Part shown: positions 33,860 to 46,800 of the stretch, one piece after another
Position numbering within the stretch: position 1 is the stretch's first letter
How the letters are laid out: each line of letters starts with the position of its first letter
NCBI GenBank assembly: GCA_050084515.1
Contig: CM114274.1
Location: forward strand, 11,470,001 to 11,534,000
Direction of reading: 5' to 3'
From: Blasia pusilla
Taxonomy: Eukaryota; Marchantiophyta; Marchantiopsida; Blasiales
Length of the DNA: 64,000 nucleotides
Made by a program: the position numbers and the translations under genes
Notes under the pieces: model-generated
Told to the model about the DNA's origin: nothing
The model's input: the letters and a program-made list of their open reading frames with translations, nothing else
Database searches by the model: none

Positions 33860-36343
33860 ATCTAATCTAGTAATAGAACTTCCTAAAGTAGCGAGTCATA
33901 CTATATTAGAGGTATATTCTACTTGCAAAATTGGAAAACAAGCTAGATTTCCATTTCCAAAATAAGGTAGAAGAGCATCCAAGATATTGAGTTGATTCAC
34001 AATGATGTGTGGACAACATCACAACATGGCCTTACTGGTTTCTAGTACTTTGTTTCATTCATCGATGACTTCTCTGTATATATGGGTATACTTTCTGAAA
34101 TCCAAGTAAAAGGTACTCTCAATGTTCCAAACATTCAGAGTTCTAATAGAGAAGCAGACTGGAGAACACATTCTAAAATTATGTTGTGATGGAGGAGGAG
34201 AGTATCTTTCAACACAGTTTGATGACTACATACGTTAGAATGGCATCCAACGTCAAGTGACTTGCCGTTACATTCCACAAAAAAATGGAGTGGCTGAGAG
34301 GAAGAATTGATATATTGTTGAGGCAACACGAGCTATATTGAATGAGAAGAAGAACATGCCCAAGGTGTATTGGGCAGAGGTTGTAGCTTGTGCATTGTTC
34401 TTAATCAACCAAACTCCAACAACAAAAGTTCATGATAAGACTCCATTCAAAGTCTTCACAGGAAGTAGACCTATTTTGCCTTCTTGAAAGTATTTGGTTG
34501 TATTTGTTATGCTTATGTTCCTTCTGAAAGACGTTAGAAATTAGACCCAAGTTTGAAAGATGTATCTTCATTGGCTACGCCGATGGAATTAAGGGATATT
34601 AGTGCTACATTCCATCCTCTATGAAGCTTATTATTATCCGCGATGTTATCTTTGATGAGCTAAAGTGATGGTATGCTCCATATGAGCTTGTTTCTCCTCT
34701 AAACTTGTCTGTTGAGGGAGAGAATATGGCTATCAACCAACAGACATTGCCTACATCCCCAAGTACTAGTGTAGGATTAGGAGAGGTTCTAGATTCGTAA
34801 GTTAGATCCATGAATCCATGGACGAGAAGAGTAAATATTTAGTTTGTTGAAACTAATCAGAGCTCGAGTCAAGTGTTAGAGGCATCCACCTCTAAACAAC
34901 AACTTCGTAGATCAAATAGAGCCATACATCCTATTCATAGATTCATAAATGAAGGATTCCTTACAATACATCATGCATATATGATGGTTACTCTTCAAGA
35001 ATGGGAACCGAGTTGTTTTGAAGAAGCTGCAAGTAAGCTCAAATGGATTAAAGCTATGGAGGAAGAGCTTGTTGCATCAAGATATCAGTAGACCTAGGAG
35101 CTAGTTGATATACCTCTTGGTAAGGAAGCTATTGGTTGCAAATGGGTTTAAAAAATCAAGCGCAATCAAGATGGTAAAGTGAACAGGTACAAATCCAGAT
35201 TAATAACTAAGGGCTATGCACAAAAATATGGTATTAATTATGAGGAGACATTTAGCCTTGTTGCAAAGATGGTGATTACGAGAACAATGATTGCAATTGC
35301 AGTAAGTAAGAAGTAGAGATTACATCACATGGATGTCAAGAATGCCTTCTTAAATGGAGATTTATATGAGGAGGTATATATGACTCAACCACCCGGATAT
35401 GAGCATCCCGAGTTTCCATTTTGTATGCAGGTTGAAGAAAACTCTATACTGGCTCAAACAAGCTCTAAGAGCTTGGTATGGCAAGATTACATACGTTTTA
35501 CAAGAGTTGGACTTTCGGAATATGTGATTCTAACTCCTCTTTATATGTCTTAAGAAAAAAAGATCATACGGTTATCATTGTGCTGTATGTTGACAACCTC
35601 TTCATTATTGGGAGTATTGAGGATATGATATAACAAGTCAAACTAAAGTTACAAGAAGAATTTGATATGAAGGCCTTGGGAGAACTCAAATACCTCTTTG
35701 GTATTGATAAACTCTGGTATCAAACTTCGAGCCATGCGTCTATACATATTAGGATCTACAAGCAATTCTCTTTCATAAGCAAAGTTGGAGAGAGCATGTG
35801 GTTATTACAGCGACAATATGCTCTTCACATGCTTTCAAAATATGGTATCACGGCTTGTAAGCCAATCTCTACACCGTTGGACCAAAGTGTGAAGCTAAGA
35901 GTGGATGAAGGAGAATTGCTTGAGATCCATGTGATAGTAATCTCTACTTCTTAGTTTGATCTAATCATTGTATAACTAGATCAGATTTGAGCTGCGCAAA
36001 TGGCCTAGTGAGTCAATTTATGCAAGCACCTTGAAAACCTCACCTTGATGTTATGAGGAGGATTATGCAGTATGTGAAATTCTATGTTCAAATCGAGCTT
36101 CAATTTGAACATTCTTAGAGTTTACAATTACATGTATTCATGATCACAAATATTGATTGGGCATGAAGCGTGTTTGATAGACATTCCACATCTGATTATT
36201 CATTTATCTTGGGAAGCGTAATTATAAGTTGGGCTTCAAAGAAGCAACCTAAAATTGCTTTATCTTCAAGAGGTTGAGTATAGAGGAGCAACCAATCCAA
36301 CATGTGAGGCGATGTGGCTTCATCGAGTACTTGTTGAGATAAT
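33860..36343 (+). pseudogene. Ty1/copia integrase, reverse transcriptase and RNase H
   Basis: Integrase: a C-x2-C near CKIGKQ (about 33930), CDGGGEYLS (about 34180-34205) and PQKNGVAERKN (about 34280-34310). Reverse transcriptase: KRNQDGKVNRYK, then [18 protein letters not shown] (35329-35382) and [12 protein letters not shown] appears where YVDD is expected (about 35586-35600), so the second catalytic Asp is lost. RNase H: ALHMLSKYGI, then SWASKKQPKIALSS and EVEYRGATNPTCEAMWLHRV up to about 36343. Integrase before RT is the copia order. Stops and frameshifts are frequent. The part upstream of the integrase zinc finger is missing on this strand. Confidence 0.88.
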
Positions 36344-36345
36344 CT

Positions 36346-37817
36346 TTAAAGATTCATATGCCCAATTCTCTTATACGACACATTTTGGTCTATGACTTGT
36401 TGGCCAGTTTGACCATATATTGTTGTTTGAATCTTTGGCATAGAAACATCTAATTTGAAGATTCTCCCAGATCTAGTTCCTTTAGCTATCATAGTCTGGT
36501 CATCTATTATTTCAATGAAAAAATCTTCTGTGTTAAACTTCACTTTCCACTATTTGTCCTATAGAGATCAAGTTTTTTGTAATGGTAGGAACATAGAGAA
36601 CATTTCCAAGAGCACAAAGATCATCTGATGCTATTTTAACTTGATCAATATGCATGATATGATATTGAGTGTCATCTCTTCTGAGCACAATTCGAGGATC
36701 TTTCACCATCTCCATACTACTGAACCATTTAGCTTCTGGGATCATGTGATTTGATGCACGAGAGTCAATATATCAATCTATTGTCGAGTTGTTCTTGACC
36801 ATTGCTCCCATGTAATGAGTCATGACCAAGAGGTGCTCAATTTGTGAATATTGTTGTTCTTAGTACTGTCCTTGATGTTCTTGCTCCATATAGTTTTGTT
36901 GGTGTAAGGCTCCTATTCTTCTTATTCAACTGATCAACATTATCTCTGATTGCTTAAAACATAATCATTAATGCTCTACGATCCTTTCCTCACTTCGTTA
37001 AATTTCTGTTTCAATTGAAGTTTTTTGGCCTTTGTAGATGTCAAGAACAACTTCTCCAATGCATCCCAGGTCTCCTTCGGAGTATCAACATCTTAAATGT
37101 GACCTATCATTGGTGAACTAATCGTTATTGAAATGTAGTTGATTACTTGTCTTCGTGCTTGTTTTAAGCGCGAATAATCAAGTTTGTTGAGTCACCTTCT
37201 AGCTTGGCCTCATCACCTATGACAAGCTCCCATAGTTCTTGATCCATCAGAAATGGTTTCATGCGAAACTTCCAGACATTATAATTCTAGCTTCTTGTCT
37301 GTGATTGTTGTTGAGGAATACTCCATGACGAACGATTTTACTCACAAAATGGTAATTTCAGGCTCTTCACTGCTCCAATTTGAAACATAGATCACTCCTA
37401 CACAGAAATCAACCTGAAACTTTCCAAAACTGATCAATTGTATGAAAGATCTACGCGAACTGCATAACTTTCCTTGACTAATTGTACTTTCCAGCACTGA
37501 AATTGCTACAGCAAGAGCTCGGCGTATCAAAATTGAGCAATTTTGGATACGTGGGAAAGCTCTCAACAAGCTCTAGAGGATAGTTATAACAAGAATTAAG
37601 AATCGTTCTGTCTGATGAGGATCCAGATGGCTAAATTGACCAAAAAAAACCCTAAAAAATGCCTCTGAAGTTTCATCACCATCAAAGCTCAACTTGAAAT
37701 CTGCACCCATTGAGCTCTGAACAACATTTCCTTTTCCCAAATTGAAATTGTGCCTTCTCTCTTCTCTCCTCAAACACCAAGAATTTCAAGTGATGTTCTC
37801 TTATCGCTTTGATACCA
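36346..37817 (-). pseudogene. Ty1/copia gag, protease and pre-integrase region, opposite strand to pol
   Basis: On the minus strand, DSRASNHMIPEA (about 36768-36733) is the copia protease active site, where D-S-G-A has become D-S-R-A. NVLYVPTITKNLISIGQ and RIGHMNL (the pre-integrase block) follow, up to about 36346. Upstream (36900-37800) lies decayed gag and leader. A primer-binding-like TGGTATCAAAGCG lies at about 37817-37805, next to the LTR at 37818. It fits end-to-end with the pol half on the plus strand, so the two are probably pieces of one or two related elements rearranged at 36343-36346. Confidence 0.75.
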
Positions 37818-38131
37818 TGCAGAAAAGTGCTAAAGAAACATTATTGGTGGGAAACGGCTCTCACACTCACACACCACCAAGGAGAAAAAAAATTTGCAAT
37901 GAGAGAATGAATGGAAGTTGGTCCCCTTCTCAATTTTATAGGGCATGTACAAGCAACCCTAACCCTCATCTTAACCATAGTCTCAAGTTAGAATAATTGT
38001 GATTAACTAACCCTAGTTAAGATAATCATGCTTAATTGACTAACCAAGATTAAGCTTCCCTACTTTGTGTGAGTACCAAATATAGCATTTTAGTTGTCTC
38101 ATGGGCTTGATTGTAACTCAATCTTCAATAT
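37818..38131 (-). repeat. Copia LTR, left copy
   Basis: It is bounded on the minus-strand 3' side by TGCA next to the primer-binding-like site. It matches 38785-39099 over about 314 bases, including a TATA-like AATTTTATAGGG region and the phrase AACCCTAACCCT. The minus-strand 5' end is at GACTCAATCTTCAATA. Confidence 0.75.
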
Positions 38132-38784
38132 CTTCTACTGTCACTCCAATGGTATTCATCTGATCAAAAATATGTTTGATAATCAAAATATAATCATTGA
38201 TGATCTACGATCCTTTCCTTACTTCCTAGCTCACTTTGTTCAATTGTTGTTTCAATTGAAGCTTTTTGGCCTTCGTAGATGTGTGGAATAACTTTTCCAA
38301 TGCATCCTAGTTCTCCTTCGCAGTATCAACATCTTGAATATGATCTATCATTGGCAGACTAATCGTTATTGAAATGTAGTGGATTACTTGCCTTGCGAGT
38401 TTATTTCAAGCGTGAGCACATTGCAGAACTTTTCTTCACTAATTGCACTTTCCTATACTAAAATTGCTATTACAGAAGCTCAAAATGTCATAATCAATTG
38501 ATTTTGGATGCATTAGAAAGATCTCAAGAAGCTCTACAAGAATTTTGGAACCAGATTTTGGCTTTGCTCTGACCGTTGTGGACCCAGATTGCTAAATCGA
38601 TCGGGAAAGCCCTAAAAGACGCGTCCAAAGTTTTATCACCGTCACATCTCTGTCTGAAATCTTCTACCACTGAGCTCTCAATGAAATCTCCTTCTCCCGA
38701 ACTGAAATTTTGTCTTCTCTGGCCTCTCTTCTCTACTCAAACATCAAGAATTTCAAGTGATGTTCTCTTATCACTTTGATACCA
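38132..38784 (-). pseudogene. Second, truncated copia leader and gag fragment
   Basis: Bases 38186-38420 repeat 36950-37180 (TCTACGATCC, TTTCAATTGAAG, CTTTTCCAATGCATCC and neighbours). Bases 38420-38784 repeat the leader at 37440-37817. It lies between two LTR copies in the same orientation, so this is an LTR, short internal piece, LTR, longer internal piece array. Confidence 0.7.
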
Positions 38785-39099
38785 TATAGAAAACTACTAA
38801 AGAAGCATAATTGGTGGAAAACAACCCTCACACTCACACATCACTATGGAGAACAAAATTTTGCAATGAGAAAATTAGTGGAGGTTGGTCCCCTTCTCAA
38901 TTATATAGGGTATGTACAAACAACCCTAACCCTAATCTTAACCATAGTCTTGAGTTAGACTAATTATGATTAACTAATCCTAGTTAAGATAATTGCACTT
39001 AATTGACTAACCAAGATTAAGCTTCCCTACTTTGTACGAGTATCAAATATAGCAGTTCGGATGTCTGATGAGCTTGACCGTGACTCAATCTTCAATACA
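38785..39099 (-). repeat. Copia LTR, right copy
   Basis: Its minus-strand 5' end is TGTATTGAAGATTG at 39099. The minus-strand 3' end is at 38785, next to a primer-binding-like TGGTATCAAAGTG. It is clearly homologous to 37818-38131 but diverged, so the insertion is not recent. Gypsy copy 4 follows directly. Confidence 0.75.
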
Positions 39100-39100
39100 T

Positions 39101-39475
39101 ATAGGCTTGAGATGTATGTGGTATGAATCTGTAAGGAGTGCAATGATCATGTTGGTGTGTGATGGTTGTCCTAGAGGTGGCATCTATCATGTTTGATCCC
39201 CCTCTAGACATGATTGCTACTCAACAATGGTTATGTCCCATATGTGAATGGGATAGTAGATTCTATCAAGTTGATGTGATGTATGCTACCTAGAGTTAGG
39301 AGATCAAACTACCAATTAGAGAGGTAGTTATGTGATCTTCGTATATGTATGAGTGTATTTTTTTATATGTGCGGATCTACCCGTGTGTTGGGGAGATCAA
39401 CGGATTTTATTATGTGGATATAAATAGGAATATGGATTTTATAGCAATGTATATGCACATGATATTTGTCAAATT
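39101..39475 (+). pseudogene. Gypsy copy 4: PHD finger, LTR-end module and LTR start
   Basis: Bases 39107-39263 encode MLVCDGCPRG, then SLMFDPPLDM-like text and QQWLCPICEW (frames shifted). These are the last zinc ligands of the same PHD finger as in copy 1, with the final C-x2-C preserved here. Bases 39332-39455 align with the 134-bp LTR-end module (4979-5112), and the following TTTGTCAAATTATAG aligns with the LTR start. Everything upstream has been replaced by copia sequence. Confidence 0.72.
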
Positions 39476-42400
39476 ATAGTTAGCCCGACTTAAGATAATC
39501 CATACTTATCACAAATTTTTTTGTTCTTCTATGTTTCATCTACCTATAAGTCTAATCATCCTCCTTTTTCATTTGTTGAATTATGGCATGTTCTATTGAA
39601 CTTTGCCCCAAGGCTTCACACTCCTCTCTTTCATTAATCATCCCATCCAAAATTCTAAATAATCAATATGGTTGACTCAGCCCCATAATGGTACATGAAT
39701 CTTAATAACATATTTAGGACCTTTATGTAAGGTTTTAATTTGAGCACTCCTTACATATTATGTTATTCACAAGAGTCTAAAATTATGGTTGATTGTAGAG
39801 ATATTAGTCATGTGGCATATTACGTTTATGAATACTAGATGATTTTAAGTCTATGAGAGGATATCTATGGATGACCTAAGAAGACCACCCAACAAGTCGC
39901 TTTTCAAAGTTTTTCTACGTGAAATAATCTTCCCATCTTGTGGTTAATTCTAACTCTTTGAAAATTGATATAGAAATTGGTATAACCATCTTACTTTCTT
40001 ATTAATCTTCTACTAGATTATTCAAAAGAAACATGATCAGAAAATTTTAAGATTGAAATGGATTCTATATTTCCACATAGGGACATAAGTAACCATCACA
40101 ACCTCACATTGTTCTACATATTATCAATTATATGATAGAGTATGGAAAACATGGTAAAAAGCATAAACAAAAAGATCATTTACGTGAATACGAAAGTTCA
40201 TAAGTGGAACTCACTAATCCCTATCAATCTTTTTTCTACAAAACGTAACTACATGGAAAACATTGTAAGTACAATCAAGAACAGGCTTGATGAAGAGTCA
40301 CCCTCGTGAAACCTAGTAAAGATTGGTTTCACCTAAACCTAGGTTTAGGGGAATAATGAAGTGTCAACTTCGTGAAACCAAGATCTAATTTTCACACCAA
40401 TTTAGATCTTGATTTACATCACACTATTAGGGTGCTCATGTAATGCACGGTCCCTCTTTACAACTCCGAACCATTTTTTTAAAACTCAAATGGGTCAATC
40501 ACATCAAAATGTAATTTTTAGAGAGACACCTATAAGAATGACGTGAAACAACCAAGAAAAATCAATCCTCCCAATAGTATATGAAAATGAATTATTATTT
40601 TATATCCAATGCTCCAAATCTAAGGGTCCACACCAATTTCCACGCTTTCATTTAGAATAAAAAGTGCATTTATATTATTAATGTTCAATGGGCTAAAAAG
40701 TCAAGGAATATAAAATGCTCCATTGATCTCATTGACCTTTTTACAAATGACTAAATGAAATTCTTCCGTGAATTTTTTTCATCCGGATTCGATTAAAAAC
40801 TTCAATCACTTCATTTGTTTACTGAAATTTCTTCAAACCCAACAATTTTAATTTCTCATGGGCCATTGAACCAGGCATTTCTTAACAGGACAATATCTAC
40901 ACAATTAAAAGAAGACGGGGTTTGGACCCCTCCTCCCTTTATGACATGTATACCTTTTGGTATTCTCCTTTAATGACATGTGTAAGAGCCGAGTCAAATT
41001 AACATAGTTGAGTTAACGGAGCCAAGTCGTTTTCTAGGGTGATAACCCGTGCATAGCACGGGGGTTATACTAGTGTTATCTTATTCATAATTGCCTGAAA
41101 ATCATTTCCAAGGATTCACTTCCTCGGTACCCAATCTTTAAAGCTATATATATATATATATCAGCGGAATCCCCCATCAGCACTCCGCAGGTGCCCAAAA
41201 GGTTTTGAAAAGTTATGCAACTTGCTCCTTGGCCTGGGAAGACTTTGACACTGACGGCCATAAAGGCGTTTGATTGATGACGTGTCTGCTAGCACACATA
41301 CGCCCGAATCGGTTGATGACATCTGTGACTTTGGGAAGGATAAACGTCACTCAGTCCGCTCCTACTGGAAGCGAGCCTGGTCACCCGCCTCGCGTGGACG
41401 GACTGCCAGCACGACCAACGCCGGGAAAGGACTGCCTGACTTCGGTAGATCATCGGGAAAATGTAAAGAAGTAAACTCTTGCTTTTCCCAACTAACCAGA
41501 GGTCTTCCTGGTCTCACTAGATCGAGTTTTAAAGATAATATTCGGGAATCATTTGGAAACTTAGGTGGCACGTTCACCTCGCCTTTTAATAATGTCATGG
41601 AGAATGGCAGGGAATTAAAAATAATTAGAAAATAATTTTTTCATAATTATTTATATTATTATTGGATAGCCCTCTTTCATTTAGATTTTTTTTTCCTTTT
41701 AATATTTAACATTTTCAACCAATAGAAATTCTCACATTCTAAACCAATAGGAACAATTTTAAATGGCCCTTGAAAATTATGAGAGGTAATATGGATTTAT
41801 GCATTGGATTTATACTAGTATTTTCCAATCATGAAATCCATGTAGTTTTGGAAGTCTCTCCTTGCTTTATTTATGACACCTATCTTAAAATTGTGTAAAG
41901 TAGCAACAACTCGTTCCTCTGGGTAACTCCATTACCTCGACTTTATCATACAACATTATAGACCACAAGAGTTGTGGCTCATGTTATGACAACATTTTTT
42001 TTTATCCCCATACCCTCTACTAATTGAGAAGCTATCATCTGAAAGTTGGATTATTTTATCTCTCGGTGACAAAGCATATCTCCAATAGTAATATACACAT
42101 GTAAAAATAATTTCTTAAGAAAAAATTCCATTTATTTTATGAAAATTTGACTACAAGTCAAATGTAAATTGGAAAAAATGACCAAAATTAATTCAATCAA
42201 GTACACGATTAATTTTTCTTACAAATATAACACAAACACTAATAATTGATCATTTGTAAATGGAAGATAAGGGAGCGGACCGTAAGTTCTCTTCGTTTGA
42301 CATATCAATTATAGTGGTGATGCACGTTGTCATGCCTACAAGAAGCATGCATGATAATAAGTAATACCAATGAAGAGATTATAGATTGTGAATACGGGAA

Positions 42401-43093
42401 TGTATAATTCTCAAAAAATGAAAAGGAAATGTTTTGAAAAATGTATCAAAATATTCACAATTTTTTCTCCAAATAAAGTAGTTTGTAAGATGATTGGATT
42501 CCTTGATTTTTATTACTAACCATTAATGATGGAACCTTTCATATATTACCAAACATACAAAGTTAGACGTTTAGAGTTGACAACCACGCAATCATCCACT
42601 ATATGAACACCATCTCGAAACATGACTAAAGCAACTAGTCACCATGAATTTCCTCATATTGTTCTTGTCATATTGTAGAATTATGTAAAAGCTCTTGTTA
42701 GTAGTAATTCACCTAACGTTTGCAAGATTGTGCTCCACAATCTTGCTCACACCTTCGAGTCAATTCTTTAAAAAATGCTCTATGCAATTTCATATTTTCG
42801 AATCAAAAACCATCATTTCAATATCACTCTAATTTTCTAGAACATTAATGATAACCACATAAAAATGTCACGTTATCCCCTCACCCCTTCGTTAGATACA
42901 TTCTTAAAACTCTTGGTAGCAAACTATGATTTACCTTAACTTCTAGCGTATGTGCAATAGTTATTTAATCACCCTACTCACGCATATGGATGGAATCAAA
43001 ATTCAAGATTTCCTTCACTTGGTCTCTCTGACTTGTAGCTATCACTACAAGTCATTTGTGGCTTCTAGTCTGACGTCAACAGTCATTTGTTAG
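39476..43093. other. AT-rich intergenic DNA
   Basis: No gene is recognised. An (AT)n microsatellite lies at about 41144-41160. A 121-codon open frame at 41270-41635 (plus, Ser/Arg/Gly-rich, MIDDVSASTHTPESVDD at its start) lies in a patch of higher GC. It may be a gene fragment or part of a mobile element, but I recognise no domain. Confidence 0.35.
41046..41074 (+). mobile_element. Helitron-type 3' terminus
   Basis: A hairpin CCCGTGC-ATA-GCACGGG (41046-41062) is followed after a few bases by CTAG (41070-41073) and then T. That is the classic Helitron 3' end (hairpin, CTRR, insertion before T). The 5' TC end could not be placed. A related TTTATACTAGT without hairpin is near 41810. Confidence 0.5.
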
Positions 43094-43813
43094 GTGATGC
43101 AGGAAGCAAGTATGAGTTTGGTTTGTCAGTTCCAAGAAGTCAGTTCCAGTTTCATCACCTCCATGACAAACGAACTACAATTTTCTGGAAAAGCAAGGTT
43201 GACAAACACTGAATATAAGGTGACATTACGTGTACTACTTTCATTTCAGAATTACATGGATGGAAAGTTGCATATAGATCCGCTTCATTAATGTGGCTGG
43301 ATGAAAATCACTGGTGTTCACATTTTCACTGTTCACAAGGAGGATGGTGACATGTCGATGCTAGAGTTCGAAGCTCATCTGCAAAGATTCTGCCAGATCT
43401 CATATAGTGGAACAGAAATCAATGAGTAAACCACTGGTAACCCTACTTCATACTCTGTCAACCAAACCTCCTCAGATGATCATTAAAACTTTTTCTTTAT
43501 CTGAGGCCCGTGGTATCATTGCCATGATGAGCTCAAAATGTGCACTTGACACTACTATACTCATGACAGCTACTGAAAGTGGTAAGGACATTTTCACCTA
43601 GCATCACCTGAAGACTCAAATTCCATCACTCACGACAAGTTTATGACTCGATATTTCTGGTAAAGTAACTCATTTGATTGAAGACAGTTGTAATGTACAA
43701 CCTCCACGATCCATAGATTCTAGGTGGTTCATTAGGGTTAAAAATTTGTGATAACTCTTTGCACTTCAAAACCATGGCAATTTTCTGCCTACAAAGCAAG
43801 GTTGAGTAGCTTA
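43094..43813 (-). other. Probable 3' UTR and downstream flank of the RecQ gene
   Basis: This DNA lies directly after the RecQ stop codon on the minus strand, with composition like the gene's introns. Plus-strand frames of about 60 codons here have no recognisable domain. A polyadenylation site was not fixed. Confidence 0.35.
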
Positions 43814-46800
43814 CTACTTTCTCCTCACTCTCTTGATAAGTACAAAGTCATCATCCTCATCACTGCTCTGGGGAAAACTCCTCTTTCCAATTCCGGATTT
43901 CGGTTGTTGAGCAGGATTGTTTGCGCATGACTCCTTTGATTTCTCCAATTCTGTTTCCACCTTCACAGAAGACATGTCCGATTCTGCTGGCTTCCTGTGC
44001 CTTGTCTCTGATCCACTTTCCTTCCCCCCTGTAGGCTCCTCTTGCTCACTATCAGAATCAAGATCTATATAAGTCGTCTCCACATTTTCAGAGCTTTTCA
44101 AGGGTGTAGAGGATGCAGGTGATCTTTTTCTCTCAGTAGCTGTCAACCCCACCGCAGGAATCTTCCTAGTCTTTTGCTTCACAGATGTCTTGGGTGTTAT
44201 GGGTAGCTTGGAAGACTTGGGAGTTTTGGATCCAGGAGCTGGAGACCGAGAAGCAAGCTTAGGGCTTATCCATGGACCTGTCTTTTCAAGTATTTCTTGA
44301 GGATGCTGCTTGACGTAATCGTTGATTGCATCAAGTATGTCTTGTCCATACTGCTCAGCTTTCCTCTTCCCAATCACTGCTTGTATCTGACATCATCAAC
44401 TCAGACTGTAAATACATATATTTACTCATGAAAATATGCAGCTGAAAATAATGTCACTTGAATTCTAAAAGTGTTCGTATCTTGTGAATCAACAGTAATT
44501 AATCATATAAACGAACAGGTTCAAAACATATCCTCATGAGCTAATTTCAAGATGATCTATCAAATACGAGCCTCCCAGAATGGAATGGCAAATGTGACAG
44601 ACAAATTGTATGAAGTCTATCCCTAAACACATCCCCCTAGGGATTAAAGAGAAGCCAAGTTCATTTATTACATGATCCAGTGAATCCGATTGCTGATTAC
44701 ACAACACTTTGATGTGTTGGGAGGAGAGCACTGAATGAGGGAAGATGCTTCCATGTGACGAGGCTAGTTGTTGTCTCAGGGCGTCCAACATAAGCCCCAT
44801 TCCACTTTGTAGCTTTGATTCTTCCTGAGCAGATCCACCCGATATCTTCTTGGATTTTATTCCTTGCACAACCTCCAACAGAATCCTTCGCTGGCCTGAG
44901 GTGGGCAAGGATTAGAGCTTCTTAAACCAGGAGAACTACATCACTCTGAGTAGGATATATTACTTGATTGGAAATCAAATTTCACTATAAGCAGTTCATT
45001 CCATGCACTCCATAAACTAAATAGAATATCTTCTAGAAACATGACACTGAAATGGCCACTGGAGCCCATCCATTTTCAATCTTAAAACTTTCATGTATTT
45101 AGGGAATGAACCAATCAGACCCTCAGTTCTAGCAACTCTTCAATATAAGAACATTCCAGGTAAAAACTTCAGTATTTATGTTCTCACCTTGCATGAGTGA
45201 CCGTGACCCTGCACTAACAGCAACATATGCATTGGTAGCGTATGCAGTATGTTGGAATTCCTCTTTCTGTGCCAAAAACGGGATAAGCAAATGTTTCAAA
45301 TTAGAAGTTAGCTATTTGGAGATAAATGAAAGACACTCCAAATCCACTCAAGCTTCTGTTTGATATAAATCAAGTCATAATTTTTAGAAGCTTGAATTAC
45401 CAGAATACCATCCAATATTAGCTGAAGAATAACTCGTTCCACGTCCTCTTTGCTGAGTTCCTTCACCAGAGCTGCATTACCCTCTCCTGTACAAAGCCCA
45501 AGTTCAACAACCCACTAAGAAAAAAGAAGAGGAAAATGATTTTCATCGTAGTGAGCACAATGGAAGACCGATATTCACATCAAAGAGTGATGGTAGCCTT
45601 GAGGAGCTAGCTCACCATGCCAAATGATTGAAGGCCACGAGTAGCTTGTGCTCAGAAGCATCAACACTAAAAGAAAAAACGCAACCATCCTGCCATACAA
45701 ATAAATAAACGAAGTTGCTAGAAGGTAATGATTCAGTTTCATTCCAAGCAACTTGCCTGTCTGGCGTGACCTACTTCTCCACATGTCCACCAGCTGGAGC
45801 ATGGTTGTTTTCTGCTCAAGATTGTCCAGTTCCTTCAACAATGTCACCAATGATTTGGCATGTGCTGCGTTCATTTCACCCATCAAGGAGCTTCCATGAT
45901 TATTACAAAGATTCCCCCTCCACGCATTGAACTAAGACTGACTTGCATAGGTACTGTCAGTTTGTTTACCTTCTGTCTGAGACTGGTGCATTCAAGAAGG
46001 TTACGTATTCTCCCTTCTGTGTCATCTTCACAAAACTTTGTACTGTAAGCCTCCCTATTAACCTAGCAACTTTATCCCAACCATAGACAGGCTACTTGCA
46101 AAACATCTGGTAGCCCTCAAGCGTCCAAATAATTTTCTGATAGGTAAGATTCTGTTGGCCATCTTCTAAATCTACAACAAAGTCTAGATCATCTAACATA
46201 CTCGAACAACCAAAGTCATGCTCAACAATAAAGCCTTTGGTAGAGACCGCATTCAACTCAAACATCATATGGATGGGATGAGCTTCATGAACTTTACCAG
46301 TCACATCCAGGTCTGACACATCTTTGCCATAAGCACAGTTGTCACACATACCTGCAAGGAAGAAATGATAACAAAGGGATCATTACTTGTGAGAGTTCTT
46401 TGATTTTTCTGGCATACTATAGTCGAGTATCTTCAAGGGAAGGAGACAAGTCTAAAACCAAAGCTTCATGACCTTATAGCTACTCACTACTCATACACCG
46501 GAAGCCCCAAGAAACAGCTCCCTCACCATTGCAGTCTTGTGGTTGTTCACCAAAATGCCGAAAGAAGGAACCACGGCGACATGCACGCTTGGACTGCATA
46601 AAAAAAACTCCATATACATCAAAAGACAGAGGTCTGTACAGTTTCAGAATCGATCAGGCATATGCAATGATGTGATGTGATGTTTGCTTCTGTGCAGTAT
46701 TCTGAAAATACTGTGATGTAATCTTGGATGAGAAACATCCACAGAGGAAATTTTATATACTTTCCCGTGAGAGTGTTATCCCTGGTCTTACTTTGTTCCT

